A program made the position numbers and the translations under genes. Shown piece after piece: positions 52,549-62,154 of a stretch of 64,000 nucleotides of DNA. How positions within the stretch are numbered: position 1 is the first letter of the stretch; each line of letters opens with the position of its first letter. The DNA is from Flavobacteriaceae bacterium (lineage in GTDB: Bacteria; Bacteroidota; Bacteroidia; Flavobacteriales; Flavobacteriaceae), in the NCBI GenBank assembly GCA_030835825.1, contig JAURRA010000018.1, forward strand, positions 1 through 64,000. Direction: 5' to 3'. A model generated the notes under the pieces. That model worked only from the letters and a program-made list of their open reading frames with translations, had not been told where the DNA came from and searched no databases.

Positions 52549-53911
52549 CCTCCCCGTAGGCATCTGCAACAGCCTCCATTACAGCCTCACTCATCGTTGG
52601 ATGAGGGTGTATCGTTTTTAAAACGTCATGTCCAGTTGTTTCCAATTTACGACCTAAGACAGCCTCAGCGATCATGTCAGTGACTCCAGCGCCAATCATA
52701 TGACAGCCTAACCATTCGCCGTACTTAGCGTCGAAAATAACCTTAACAAAACCATCTTTAGTACCTGAGGCACTGGCTTTTCCTGAGGCAGAGAATGGAA
52801 ATTTACCAACCTTAATATCATATCCCTGTTCCTTAGCCTGTGCTTCGGTGAGACCTACACTAGCTATTTCAGGCGAGCAATAGGTACATCCTGGAATATT
52901 GCCATAATCAATGGGTTCTACATCATGTCCAGCGATCTTTTCTACACACAGAATACCCTCCGCAGAAGCGACGTGAGCCAGTGCTGGCCCTTTGGTAACA
53001 TCACCAATAGCGTAATAGCCAGGCATATTGGTCTGATAAAAATCATTGACCAAAATCTTATCTTTATCCACAGCAATTCCAACATCTTCAAGGCCAATAT
53101 TTTCAATATTCGTTTTAATTCCTACTGCTGATAAAACGATCTCTGCTTCGAGTATTTCTTCGCCATCTTTTGTTTTTACGGTGGCTTTCACCCCTTTGCC
53201 TGACGTATCAACTGATGTAACTTCAGCAGAGGTCATAATATTAATCCCGCTTTTCTTGAAAGTGCGTTCTAATTGTTTGGATACTTCCTCATCTTCTACT
53301 GGCACAATTCTTGGCATGTATTCTACTACAGTAACTTTTGTCCCCATGGCATTAAAGAAATAGGCGAATTCAATTCCAATGGCTCCAGATCCTACCACAA
53401 TCATTGATTTAGGCTGTTTTTCTAAAGTCATAGCTTGGCGATATCCAATTATTTTCTTGCCGTCTTGAGGAAGATTTGGAATCTCTCGAGATCTGGCTCC
53501 TGTAGCAATAATTATATTTTTCGCACTGTAGATAGTGCCGTCGACGTCTATTTGCTTGTTTGATTTAATTTTTCCAAAGCCTGAAATAACATCAATTTTA
53601 TTTTTCTTCATCAAAAACTGAACTCCTTTGCTCATACCTGAAGCCACATCACGACTTCGCTTCACTACAGCGGAAAAATCTTTATCTACACCTGACACAC
53701 TAAGTCCATAGTCAGCAGCGTGATTCAGGTATTCAAAAACTTGAGCAGACTTGATCAATGCCTTAGTAGGAATGCATCCCCAATTTAGACAAACCCCACC
53801 TAAACTTTCTTTTTCAACGATGGCTGTTTTAAGACCTAATTGGGAGGCTCTAATGGCTGTAACATATCCACCTGGACCGCTTCCTAGAATAATGACGTCG
53901 TATGTACTCAT
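52535..53911 (-). CDS. lpdA: Dihydrolipoyl dehydrogenase (E3)
   Basis: A 458-residue flavoprotein disulfide reductase shared by 2-oxoacid dehydrogenase complexes and the glycine cleavage system. The FAD motif ILGSGPGGYVTAIRA opens the protein, the redox pair is in GGVCLNWGCIPTKAL near 35-49, NAD binding at VVGSGAIGIEF, and the C-terminal HPHPTMSEA holds the His-Glu pair. The ATG at 53911 is chosen. It can serve the fused E1 at 4.4 kb. Hexanucleotide repeats lie upstream of it. Confidence 0.95.
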   Translation of the reverse strand: MSTYDVIILGSGPGGYVTAIRASQLGLKTAIVEKESLGGVCLNWGCIPTKALIKSAQVFEYLNHAADYGLSVSGVDKDFSAVVKRSRDVASGMSKGVQFLMKKNKIDVISGFGKIKSNKQIDVDGTIYSAKNIIIATGARSREIPNLPQDGKKIIGYRQAMTLEKQPKSMIVVGSGAIGIEFAYFFNAMGTKVTVVEYMPRIVPVEDEEVSKQLERTFKKSGINIMTSAEVTSVDTSGKGVKATVKTKDGEEILEAEIVLSAVGIKTNIENIGLEDVGIAVDKDKILVNDFYQTNMPGYYAIGDVTKGPALAHVASAEGILCVEKIAGHDVEPIDYGNIPGCTYCSPEIASVGLTEAQAKEQGYDIKVGKFPFSASGKASASGTKDGFVKVIFDAKYGEWLGCHMIGAGVTDMIAEAVLGRKLETTGHDVLKTIHPHPTMSEAVMEAVADAYGEVIHL

Positions 53912-53945
53912 GCTGTTAATATTTTGAGCCACGAAATTACAAAAT

Positions 53946-53969
53946 GAAACCGAAACCGAAACCGAAACT
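53946..53969. repeat. Hexanucleotide tandem repeat upstream of lpdA
   Basis: GAAACC occurs four times in tandem (the fourth ends T instead of C). It is 35 nt before the lpdA start, next to a near-consensus -7 box (minus strand TCATTTTG, 53940-53947). A change in copy number would shift promoter spacing. Confidence 0.7.
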
Positions 53970-54009
53970 TAAAAAAGTTGAAATTCTTTGTCTAAAATGA
54001 GGGTAATTA

Positions 54010-54405
54010 TCACGCCTTTTCGAAATCAATGCTCAAAGAGTTTACGCAATATCTTTTACCAGTTGGCGTGGGGCCGTCTTCAAATACATGACCAAGGTGT
54101 CCACCACAAGAAGCGCAAACAATTTCCGTGCGAACCATGCCATGAGAAATGTCTTTTTTATAGAGTATTTTTCCAGGTAATGACTCATCAAAACTTGGCC
54201 ATCCACAATGGGCATCAAATTTGTTTTGACTATCGAATAGGGGAGTACTGCAGCCAGCGCAGCAATAGGTGCCTTTGTCAAAGTGCAAATTAAATCTACC
54301 AGTGTGAGGGCGTTCAGTTCCCTTTTGTCGTAAGATATAATATTGTTCAGGTGTCAATGACGCCTCCCATTCCTCCTCTGTTTTAATGATTGGATAGTGA
54401 CTCAT
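54010..54405 (-). CDS. msrB: Peptide-methionine (R)-S-oxide reductase, cytosolic
   Basis: A 131-residue enzyme that reduces methionine-R-sulfoxide in proteins. The zinc CxxC pairs are at CCAGC and CASCGG, and the catalytic Cys is in RYCVNSLSIDF near 121. No signal peptide is present when the ATG at 54405 is used; its first base coincides with the stop of the upstream msrB (TAATG), so translation is coupled. It is about 40-50% like the upstream copy by eye. Confidence 0.94.
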   Translation of the reverse strand: MSHYPIIKTEEEWEASLTPEQYYILRQKGTERPHTGRFNLHFDKGTYCCAGCSTPLFDSQNKFDAHCGWPSFDESLPGKILYKKDISHGMVRTEIVCASCGGHLGHVFEDGPTPTGKRYCVNSLSIDFEKA

Positions 54406-54878
54406 TAATTGCTTGGTATGAAGTTTAAGGCAACACCATTGATGCAATGTCTTTTGCCGGTTGTTTTTCGGGGTCCGTCGTTAAATACATGTCCTAAATG
54501 ACCGCCACAATTGGCACAATGTTCTTCAGTCCTAGCGTAGCCTAAGTTATAGTCCACAGAAAACGCAACATTACCTTTAATTTCACGGTCAAAGCTTGGC
54601 CACCCAGAACCAGAATCATATTTATAATCGCTTTTGAAAAGTGGCGTTTGGCAAGCAGCGCATACATACACTCCAGCAGCATGATTGTTATTAAGTTCAC
54701 TGCTGAATGAACGCTCTGTACCTGCTTTCCTCAATACATAATATTCCATATCACTCAATTCTGCCTTCCATTGGGCATCGGTTTTTTGAATTGGAAACGT
54801 TTCTTTTTGAGTGTCCTTGTTTTGCGATTGACAACTTGTGAATGCAAAAATACTTAACAATAAAATTCCTTTTTTCAT
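54405..54878 (-). CDS. msrB: Peptide-methionine (R)-S-oxide reductase, lipoprotein
   Basis: A 157-residue second MsrB. It carries a lipoprotein signal (LLLSIFAFTSC, Cys 16) and so works on envelope proteins. Zinc ligands CAAC and CANCGG are intact and the catalytic Cys is in RHCINGVALNF near 147. The shared operon with a cytosolic copy gives one transcript covering two compartments. A 12-bp palindrome lies just upstream of the start. Confidence 0.94.
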   Translation of the reverse strand: MKKGILLLSIFAFTSCQSQNKDTQKETFPIQKTDAQWKAELSDMEYYVLRKAGTERSFSSELNNNHAAGVYVCAACQTPLFKSDYKYDSGSGWPSFDREIKGNVAFSVDYNLGYARTEEHCANCGGHLGHVFNDGPRKTTGKRHCINGVALNFIPSN

Positions 54879-54880
54879 GT

Positions 54881-54892
54881 TGTAAATTTACA
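54881..54892. repeat. 12-bp palindrome in the msrB leader
   Basis: TGTAAATTTACA is a perfect palindrome 2 nt upstream of the lipoprotein msrB start. It might be an operator; it could also arise by chance in AT-rich DNA. Confidence 0.45.
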
Positions 54893-54969
54893 TTTTATTG
54901 CAATGATTCAAAAACCGTATAAATGATTTCTTTTTAGCTGAATTTATACTGATTTTAACCCTTTCTTCA

Positions 54970-54977
54970 TAAATTTG
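54970..54977 (+). promoter_or_regulatory. -7 promoter box of the M48 gene
   Basis: TAAATTTG, a perfect TAnnTTTG, ends 19 nt before the ATG at 54997. Confidence 0.5.
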
Positions 54978-54996
54978 GTAACCAATCTATTTTTTC

Positions 54997-55827
54997 ATGA
55001 AAACTTTAAACAATTACCTTACAGTTTCTATTTTATTCGTTTTAGCTTCCTGTGCGACTAACCCGTTTACACAACAAAAAACTATTGCATTAGTTCCAAA
55101 TTCGCAGTTATTCCCGATGGCTTTCCAGCAATATGATCAGTTCTTGTCGGATAATGAAACTATTAAAACAGGATCTGATGCCGAAATGATTTCACGAGTG
55201 GGACGCAGAATTGCCTTGGCTGCCGAGCGCTATCTGGATGCCAATGGCGCTGTGGGCTATTTAAACGACTATCGTTGGGAGTATAATATGGTTAGAGATT
55301 CATTAGTCAACGCATGGTGTATGCCAGGCGGTAAAATTGTTTTCTACACAGGTATTTTGCCTGTTGCTCAAAACGAGACTGGAATTGCTGCTATTATGGG
55401 GCATGAGGTGGCACACGCCCTTGCCAATCATGGCCAACAGCGCATGAGTTATGCCGGACTACAGTCATTGGGTGCTCTTACGGTAGGTATTGCCACTAAA
55501 GATCAGTCTCAAGAGGAAAGAGATAAATTTATGAGGGCTTATGGTGTTGGAAGTACGGTGTTAGGTATTCTACCCTACAGCCGAAAGCATGAAAGTGAGG
55601 CAGACAAAATTGGAATTTACCTCATGGCAATTGCTGGCTACAACCCAGAATTGGCTCCCGAGTTATGGGTTAGAATGAAACAGCATGCTGAAGGTGCTGC
55701 GCCTCCCGAATTTCTTAGTACACATCCATCTCACGATTCCCGCATAGAACAACTCACTGGACTAGTTCAAAGTGCCAAAGCCGAGGCTGCTAAATTTGGC
55801 GTGACAAGCTTCCGGCTAGAAAAATGA
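54997..55827 (+). CDS. M48 family metallopeptidase lipoprotein
   Basis: A 276-residue membrane-anchored zinc peptidase, similar to LoiP/BepA-type quality-control proteases. The lipobox is LFVLASC (Cys 19). The zinc site is IMGHEVAHALANHG (HExxH near 135) and the third ligand is in HESEADKIG near 200. The C-terminal FLSTHPSHDSRIEQL is typical. It is a single gene. Confidence 0.93.
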   Translation: MKTLNNYLTVSILFVLASCATNPFTQQKTIALVPNSQLFPMAFQQYDQFLSDNETIKTGSDAEMISRVGRRIALAAERYLDANGAVGYLNDYRWEYNMVRDSLVNAWCMPGGKIVFYTGILPVAQNETGIAAIMGHEVAHALANHGQQRMSYAGLQSLGALTVGIATKDQSQEERDKFMRAYGVGSTVLGILPYSRKHESEADKIGIYLMAIAGYNPELAPELWVRMKQHAEGAAPPEFLSTHPSHDSRIEQLTGLVQSAKAEAAKFGVTSFRLEK

Positions 55828-55847
55828 GACGTGTGATATTTTTTGGC

Positions 55848-55855
55848 TAAATTTG
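55848..55855 (+). promoter_or_regulatory. -7 promoter box of the UMF1-type transporter gene
   Basis: TAAATTTG, a perfect TAnnTTTG, ends 54 nt before the ATG at 55910. Confidence 0.45.
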
Positions 55856-55909
55856 GTCGAGTTATAGGTTCACCCATCCATACTTCTCCTACTTAACAAA
55901 CAAAGGTCA

Positions 55910-57250
55910 ATGGCTAACTTAGAAAAGGGAAGTAAAAAATTACTCAATGCATGGGCGTTTTATGACTGGGCCAATTCAGTTTATCCCTTGGTCGTTACCT
56001 CAGCAGTTTTTCCCTTATTTTACGGAGCTATTACTGTGATTAAGGATGCCGATGGTAATAAAATTAGTGATACCGTCAATTTTTTAGGATATGCAATGAA
56101 TAATGATTCTCTCATTGGATATGTCACAGCCTTTAGTTTTCTTCTCATTGCGTTTATGTCTCCTATTCTTTCTGGAATATCGGACTATGTGGGCAACAAG
56201 GTCTCCTTTTTGAAATTTTTCTGTTATTTGGGCGGTGTTTCTTGTATTGGCCTGTTTTGGTTTTCACTGGATAATTTGATAGTAGGGGTTTTGTGCTATA
56301 TGACTGCCTTAATTGGTTTTTGGGGAAGCTTAGTTTTTTACAATTCTTATTTACCTGATATTGCTTTTCCCGAACAACAAGACCAGATTAGCGCTAAAGG
56401 ATTTAGCCTTGGCTACATAGGCAGTGTACTCTTGTTAGTGGTTAATTTGTTGATGATCCTCAACTACCATTACTTTGGTTTTGAAAGCCAATCTTTGGCA
56501 ACTCGCATGTCATTTATTTTAGTTGGGATATGGTGGATGTCATTTGCACAATATTCTTTTAAACACCTTCCTAAGGGTACTCACGAGCCTCAACGAGTTA
56601 CGCGAAAAGTTTTGATGAATGGTTTTAACGAACTCAATGGAATTTGGGTAGCATTGGGTAAAAATCTTGTTCTAAAGCGATTTTTAAAGGCGTTTTTCGT
56701 TTACAGTATGGCTGTCCAAACCATCATGATTGCAGCCACTTATTTTGCAGTTGAAGAATTGGACTGGGGGCCACAGGATCCCACGACAGGTCTTATAGTG
56801 AGTATATTATTGATCCAACTAGTTGCTCTGGTCGGTGCCATGGCTACAGCCCGACTCTCAGATCGATTTGGTAACATACCTGTTTTGATGTGGATACTGG
56901 GGATGTGGACGGTGATTTGCATGTATGCCTATTTTGTGGTCACTCCCAATCAGTTTTACATTACTGCAGCTAGTGTAGGACTGGTTATGGGGGGCATTCA
57001 ATCTTTGTCGAGGTCTACTTACAGCAAGCTACTTCCGTTGAATACCGAGGATTCGGCGTCTTATTTTAGTTTTTATGATGTAGCTGAAAAAATAGGAATT
57101 GTTTTAGGTATGTTCATGTATGGTTATATCGCTGATGTAACGGGAAGCATGAGAGGTTCAATTTTGTTTTTCATAGCCTTTTTCATCATCGGCTTATTTC
57201 TTCTAAACAAGGTGAGAATTCAAAACTCTTCTGGCAAAGCGCGTGTTTAA
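55910..57250 (+). CDS. MFS transporter, UMF1/Atg22-like family
   Basis: A 446-residue membrane protein with about 12 predicted helices. The start AWAFYDWANSVYPLVVTS taken in part is the UMF1/Atg22 hallmark, and GGIQSLSRSTYSKLLP is the conserved loop between helices 10 and 11. Relatives in yeast export amino acids from the vacuole; the bacterial substrate is unknown. It is a single gene before lon. Confidence 0.9.
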   Translation: MANLEKGSKKLLNAWAFYDWANSVYPLVVTSAVFPLFYGAITVIKDADGNKISDTVNFLGYAMNNDSLIGYVTAFSFLLIAFMSPILSGISDYVGNKVSFLKFFCYLGGVSCIGLFWFSLDNLIVGVLCYMTALIGFWGSLVFYNSYLPDIAFPEQQDQISAKGFSLGYIGSVLLLVVNLLMILNYHYFGFESQSLATRMSFILVGIWWMSFAQYSFKHLPKGTHEPQRVTRKVLMNGFNELNGIWVALGKNLVLKRFLKAFFVYSMAVQTIMIAATYFAVEELDWGPQDPTTGLIVSILLIQLVALVGAMATARLSDRFGNIPVLMWILGMWTVICMYAYFVVTPNQFYITAASVGLVMGGIQSLSRSTYSKLLPLNTEDSASYFSFYDVAEKIGIVLGMFMYGYIADVTGSMRGSILFFIAFFIIGLFLLNKVRIQNSSGKARV

Positions 57251-57373
57251 TTCTTTTGGCACAGCAATTGAACGCCTATGGAGTGTAATTGACCTTGAAA
57301 TACCATAACACATTGATTTCAAGATTTTTATTTTTTTTGTAACAATTAAATTCAAAGGAGATTTGTTTGTAAT

Positions 57374-59848
57374 ATGACAAAATGTCCGTTTAAACCTATG
57401 GCTAAATCTAGTTTCCTAAATATAGACAACCTGTCAGCAAGTGATTTTGACGAAAATTCTGAGTTAATTCCCTTAATGACATCGGAAGATGAAGATGAAA
57501 TAAACGCTGAGACACTCCCGGATTCTCTGCCAATACTACCATTGCGAAATACCGTTCTGTTTCCTGGCGTAGTAATACCCATTACGGCTGGACGCGACGC
57601 TGCTATTGAGCTTTTAAAGGATGCTAACAATGGCGACAAGATTATAGGTGTAGTGGCCCAAAAAGATTTAGAAGTTGAGGAACCTGGTGTCAATGATATC
57701 TATTTGGAAGGTACCGTGGCCAAAATATTACGAGTCCTGAAAATGCCGGACGGAAATACCACCGTGATTATACAAGGTAAAAAGCGTTTTAAAATTGAGG
57801 CTATTACCCAGGAGATACCCTATATGACTGCTGAAATTAAGGACAATGGTGATGTTAAACCCAATTATTCAGATGAAGAATTTACAGCAATAGTGGATTC
57901 AATTAAGGAAATCGCCTTACAAATCATAAAGCATAGCCCTAATATTCCATCCGAGGCATCTTTCGCTATCAAAAATATCGAAAGCAGTTCTTTTTTAATC
58001 AACTTTGTTTCATCGAATATGAACCTAAAGGTTGAAGAAAAGCAATCTCTTCTTGAGATTCACGATCTCAAAGAGAGGGCTTTGGCAACCCTTCGCTTCA
58101 TGACTTTAGAGTTTCAAAAACTGGAACTTAAAAACGATATTCAATCCAAAGTCCAAAACGATCTGAACCAGCAGCAGAGAGAGTATTTTTTGCATCAGCA
58201 AATGAAAACCATTCAAGAAGAGTTGGGAGGCTTGAGTTATGAGGAGGAGGTTGAAGACATGAAAGTACGCGCCAAATCAAAAAATTGGCCAGAAAAAGTA
58301 GCCAAACACTTTGATAAGGAATTGGGTAAGCTACAACGCATGAATCCTCAGGTAGCCGAATATTCTGTTCAGCGCAATTATCTTGATCTATTTCTAGATC
58401 TCCCATGGAATGAATTTAGTAAAGATATTTTTGATTTAAACCGGGCGCGAAAAATTCTGGATAGAGATCATTTTGGACTAGAGGATGTCAAAGATCGGAT
58501 TATTGAATATCTGGCAGTTTTAAAGTTGAGAAATGACATGAAGTCTCCAATCCTATGTTTGTATGGGCCTCCTGGAGTTGGAAAAACGTCCCTAGGAAAG
58601 TCAATAGCTGAGTCGTTGGGTAGGGAATATGTTAGAATGTCTTTAGGAGGCTTGAGGGACGAAGCCGAAATCAGAGGACACAGAAAAACATATATTGGTG
58701 CTATGCCAGGTCGTGTGCTCCAAAGTGTCAAGAAAGCGGGAACCTCAAATCCTGTTTTTGTCTTTGACGAAATCGATAAATTGACCCAATCACATCAAGG
58801 AGATCCTTCGTCGGCAATGCTCGAAGTTTTAGATCCTGAACAGAATACGGCTTTTTATGATAATTTTCTCGAATTGGGATATGATCTTTCTAAGGTCTTA
58901 TTTATTGCCACCGCAAATACACTAAACAGTATTCATCCTGCACTTCTCGACAGAATGGAATTGATAGCGGTAAATGGATATACCATTGAGGAAAAAATTG
59001 AAATTGCAAAAAAACACCTTTTACCCAAGCAGCTTAAAGAGCATGGTTTATCCAAAAACCAACTCAAAATTAACAAAGGCCAACTTGAGCAAATCGTTGA
59101 GGGCTATACCCGAGAATCCGGTGTTAGAGGACTCGACAAGCAATTAGCTAAAATGGTGCGAAATGCCGCTAAAAATATTGTGATGGAATTGCCGTACAAC
59201 ACGGTAGCAACTTCTCAAGACATTCAAGATGTTTTGGGCCCACCTAAGACGTTAAGAGATCTGTCTGAGTCCAATGAGGTGGCAGGTATTGTTACCGGAT
59301 TGGCATGGACTAGTGTAGGCGGCGATATTTTATTTATAGAATCTATTTTGTCAAAAGGCAAGGGCAGCTTGACAATTACTGGTAATTTAGGTACCGTTAT
59401 GAAAGAATCGGCTACCATTGCTATGGAATTTATTAAAGGGAATGCCGCCCACCTGGATATTGATCCTTCGATATTTCAAAATTATAACGTCCATATTCAC
59501 GTGCCAGAGGGAGCTACTCCAAAAGATGGCCCAAGTGCTGGTATTACAATGCTCACATCTTTAGTGTCTTCCTTTACGCAGCGCAGAGTAAAGAAAGGAT
59601 TGGCAATGTCTGGAGAAATTACACTTAGGGGCAAGGTGTTACCTGTCGGTGGTATAAAGGAGAAAATTTTAGCAGCTAAGCGTTCTAAGATCAAAGAGAT
59701 AATCTTGTGTGAAGAAAACAGAAAAGATGTGGAAAAGATTAAGCAAGATTACCTTAAAGGTTTGTCCTTTTATTATGTCAAAACCATGCAGGAGGTTATT
59801 GACTATGCGATAACACCTCAAAAGGTTGTTCGCGCAAAAGTTTTGTAA
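57374..59848 (+). CDS. lon: ATP-dependent Lon protease
   Basis: An 824-residue AAA+ serine protease that degrades damaged and regulatory proteins. The LonN domain spans about 45-245 ([18 protein letters not shown] in part), the AAA+ Walker [14 protein letters not shown] is near 397, sensor and arginine-finger regions follow, and the protease Ser is in [11 protein letters not shown] near 720 with Lys in [10 protein letters not shown] near 762. An AAAGGAG sequence 14 nt before the ATG at 57374 is the best Shine-Dalgarno-like site in the window. ATG 57398 is an alternative start. No CIRCE element is seen. Confidence 0.95.
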   Translation: MTKCPFKPMAKSSFLNIDNLSASDFDENSELIPLMTSEDEDEINAETLPDSLPILPLRNTVLFPGVVIPITAGRDAAIELLKDANNGDKIIGVVAQKDLEVEEPGVNDIYLEGTVAKILRVLKMPDGNTTVIIQGKKRFKIEAITQEIPYMTAEIKDNGDVKPNYSDEEFTAIVDSIKEIALQIIKHSPNIPSEASFAIKNIESSSFLINFVSSNMNLKVEEKQSLLEIHDLKERALATLRFMTLEFQKLELKNDIQSKVQNDLNQQQREYFLHQQMKTIQEELGGLSYEEEVEDMKVRAKSKNWPEKVAKHFDKELGKLQRMNPQVAEYSVQRNYLDLFLDLPWNEFSKDIFDLNRARKILDRDHFGLEDVKDRIIEYLAVLKLRNDMKSPILCLYGPPGVGKTSLGKSIAESLGREYVRMSLGGLRDEAEIRGHRKTYIGAMPGRVLQSVKKAGTSNPVFVFDEIDKLTQSHQGDPSSAMLEVLDPEQNTAFYDNFLELGYDLSKVLFIATANTLNSIHPALLDRMELIAVNGYTIEEKIEIAKKHLLPKQLKEHGLSKNQLKINKGQLEQIVEGYTRESGVRGLDKQLAKMVRNAAKNIVMELPYNTVATSQDIQDVLGPPKTLRDLSESNEVAGIVTGLAWTSVGGDILFIESILSKGKGSLTITGNLGTVMKESATIAMEFIKGNAAHLDIDPSIFQNYNVHIHVPEGATPKDGPSAGITMLTSLVSSFTQRRVKKGLAMSGEITLRGKVLPVGGIKEKILAAKRSKIKEIILCEENRKDVEKIKQDYLKGLSFYYVKTMQEVIDYAITPQKVVRAKVL

Positions 59849-59913
59849 AATATAGGACTTAGAATAATTTATTTATTTTACCGTTTTGAGGAAGTATTCT
59901 TACCCGTTATAAT

Positions 59914-60930
59914 ATGGTCATTTGGAGGTTTTTGTTTTTTTTTGTGCTCTATTCGGCCACCTCATATGGGCAATTAGGCGGTAATTCCACTTATCAGTTT
60001 CTAAATCTAATATCGTCGCCTAGACAGGCCAGTTTGGGAGGAAAAGCCATTACTAATGTCGACTACGACGTGAGTCAAGGTCTGTATAACCCAGCAGCCA
60101 TAAATCCAGAAATGGATGGTGAATTGGCCTTGAACTTTGCTAATTATTTGGGTGATATATCCTATGGAACAGCAGCTTATGCTTTTACCGTAGATCGGCG
60201 TATACAAACGTTTCACATCGGAATGCAATTTGTCAACTACGGGACATTTGACGGTTATGATGTCGCTGGATTGCCTACTAATGAATTTTCGGCAAGTGAA
60301 GCAGCCTTGTCCCTGGGGTATGCCAGACAGATTGGACGGTCGGATTTTTATGGTGGTACAGCAATTAAAATAATTACTTCTAAACTGGAGCAGTACAATT
60401 CCATTGGACTTTCTGCTGACTTTGGAATCCTATATATCAATGAGGCTATTGATTTTAATATGGCATTAGCAGTCCGAAACATTGGAGGTCAACTCAAAAC
60501 TTATGCTGGCCTTCAAGAGAAACTACCTTTCGAAATTACATTGGGTCTTTCTCAGAAATTAGAAAATGTACCTATCCGATGGCATTTGACTCTCGAAAAT
60601 CTTCAACAATGGCCCTTAGCTGTGGCAAGTCCGGGGCGGGTAGAAACAGATTTAGACGGTAACCAAACAGAAGAAAGGGTTGGGTTTGCCAATAAGGCGT
60701 TGAGACATGTTATTTTTGGGGCCGAATTATTTCCCGATCGCGGTTTCAATCTACGTATAGGCTATAGTTTTCGGCGGGCCGAAGAATTGCGTATTTTGGA
60801 GCAACGTAACTTTTCTGGATTGTCATTTGGTTTTGGAATGAAACTCAATAACTTGCGCTTCAGTTTTGCGCATGCCCGTTTTGCTGCTGCATCTAATACG
60901 AGTTTTTTCGGATTGCAACTCAAATTATGA
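59914..60930 (+). CDS. porQ: Type IX secretion system protein PorQ
   Basis: A 338-residue outer-membrane barrel protein of the T9SS. The signal peptide ends near YG (residues 1-19). The family start of the mature part, STYQFLNLISSPRQASLGGK in part, is clear, and NPAAINPEMDGELALNFANYLGDI follows in part. PorQ works with PorU, V and Z in releasing and attaching cargo such as the sorting-tail protein at 9.6 kb. The overlap with cmk (ATGA, 4 nt) is a known neighbour pair. Confidence 0.92.
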   Translation: MVIWRFLFFFVLYSATSYGQLGGNSTYQFLNLISSPRQASLGGKAITNVDYDVSQGLYNPAAINPEMDGELALNFANYLGDISYGTAAYAFTVDRRIQTFHIGMQFVNYGTFDGYDVAGLPTNEFSASEAALSLGYARQIGRSDFYGGTAIKIITSKLEQYNSIGLSADFGILYINEAIDFNMALAVRNIGGQLKTYAGLQEKLPFEITLGLSQKLENVPIRWHLTLENLQQWPLAVASPGRVETDLDGNQTEERVGFANKALRHVIFGAELFPDRGFNLRIGYSFRRAEELRILEQRNFSGLSFGFGMKLNNLRFSFAHARFAAASNTSFFGLQLKL

Positions 60931-61613
60931 GAACAAATAAAATAACAATAGCTATCGACGGCTATTCTTCGACAGGAAAAAGCACTCTAGCTAAAGCTTT
61001 AGCAAAAGAGTTGGGCTATCTGTATGTTGATTCTGGCGCCATGTACCGTGCTGTGACACTTTATGCTTTGGATCATGGTATAATTTCAGACCGTTTAGAT
61101 ACAGATTTACTCATTACAAAATTACCGGAAATTAATATTGAATTTAGATTAAATGCATCCTCTCAAGTTGGTGAAATGTTTCTCAATGGTAAAAATATAG
61201 AAGGGCCTATCCGCAGCATGCGCGTTTCGGATTGGGTTAGTCCAGTTGCTGCCGTGTCTGAAGTGAGGACAAAAATGGTTGCCATGCAACAAGCCATGGG
61301 TTTAGATAAAGGAGTCGTGATGGACGGTCGTGATATAGGGAGCGTTGTCTTTCCTGATGCGGAGCTCAAATTGTTTCTCACGGCAAGCGATGATATTCGC
61401 TCTCAACGTCGGTTCGATGAATTGAAATCCAAGTCAACAGATCTTTCCCTTCAAATGGTCAAGGCCAATTTGATCTCTCGAGATCAGCAAGATTCTTCTC
61501 GCGAAGACTCTCCGCTGATAAAATCGCCTGACGCCATAGTTATTGACAATTCAAATTTGACCATAAAGGATCAATTAGAATTGGTCCTAAAACTTGTTGA
61601 AGGATTGGATTAA
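60927..61613 (+). CDS. cmk: Cytidylate kinase
   Basis: A 228-residue nucleotide kinase that phosphorylates CMP and dCMP. The Walker A GYSSTGKSTLAKAL is at about 12-25, the CMP-binding VDSGAMYRAVTLYAL at about 35-49, and the DGRDIGSVVFPDAELKLFL motif near 132-150. The order is porQ-cmk, translationally coupled. Its stop shares 4 nt with the stop of the convergent beta-barrel gene. Confidence 0.96.
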   Translation: MRTNKITIAIDGYSSTGKSTLAKALAKELGYLYVDSGAMYRAVTLYALDHGIISDRLDTDLLITKLPEINIEFRLNASSQVGEMFLNGKNIEGPIRSMRVSDWVSPVAAVSEVRTKMVAMQQAMGLDKGVVMDGRDIGSVVFPDAELKLFLTASDDIRSQRRFDELKSKSTDLSLQMVKANLISRDQQDSSREDSPLIKSPDAIVIDNSNLTIKDQLELVLKLVEGLD

Positions 61614-62137
61614 AAGGTATAGCCAATTGTAATTCCTAATCTTGGCGAAATTTCAGGTGTATTTTTTGTGTCTAGAAAATTTCTACCCACACCTCCATAG
61701 ATAGATCCTACAAACCCCAGCTTTGACCTGAATTTTATGCCAACCGACAGACCAACAGCGAGTTGAGAAAATTTTTCGTAAGTAGCATTTACATCATATT
61801 TTCCGCGACTGTAGATGAGGTACAATTCGGAAAAAAAACCTGAATTGGGTCGATCGCCAAAATAAAATTTATAAAATCCAGTTAGCGCAAAGGATTCGTA
61901 GTAATAGGGGCCATCATCTGAAAACCGTTTGTCTCCACCTAAGCTGATGAGTAATGAGGCTCCAACACCAGATTCTTCATTGAGGTAGCGCTCATAACTT
62001 AAATCAATGGCCTTAAAAATGAGAAGGTTACCTATATTTAACGAGGCCTCGTTATTTCGAATTGTTTTTGCTGAGGGTTCCTCTTGACAAAAAGCAATTG
62101 TTGAACATAGTGCAAGCAGGTAAAAAATGGATTTCAT
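61610..62137 (-). CDS. Outer-membrane beta-barrel protein
   Basis: A 175-residue exported protein with signal peptide (1-18, ending AFCQ). The mature part alternates beta strands and ends GITIGYTF with terminal Phe, an outer-membrane signature. The last strands include SKLGFVGSIYGGVGRNFLD. No family recognised. It lies 17 nt downstream of the frameshifted LysM gene. Confidence 0.82.
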   Translation of the reverse strand: MKSIFYLLALCSTIAFCQEEPSAKTIRNNEASLNIGNLLIFKAIDLSYERYLNEESGVGASLLISLGGDKRFSDDGPYYYESFALTGFYKFYFGDRPNSGFFSELYLIYSRGKYDVNATYEKFSQLAVGLSVGIKFRSKLGFVGSIYGGVGRNFLDTKNTPEISPRLGITIGYTF

Positions 62138-62154
62138 GATTATCGCATCAGAGG

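Noticed and set aside
53946-53969. CRISPR-like repeat
   Set aside because: The repeats are 6 bp and contiguous with no spacers; they are a simple tandem repeat.
57251-57373. CIRCE or heat-shock operator before lon
   Set aside because: I looked for a 9-bp inverted repeat or HrcA-type site in this 123-nt gap and saw none; only an AAAGGAG ribosome-binding-like site is notable.
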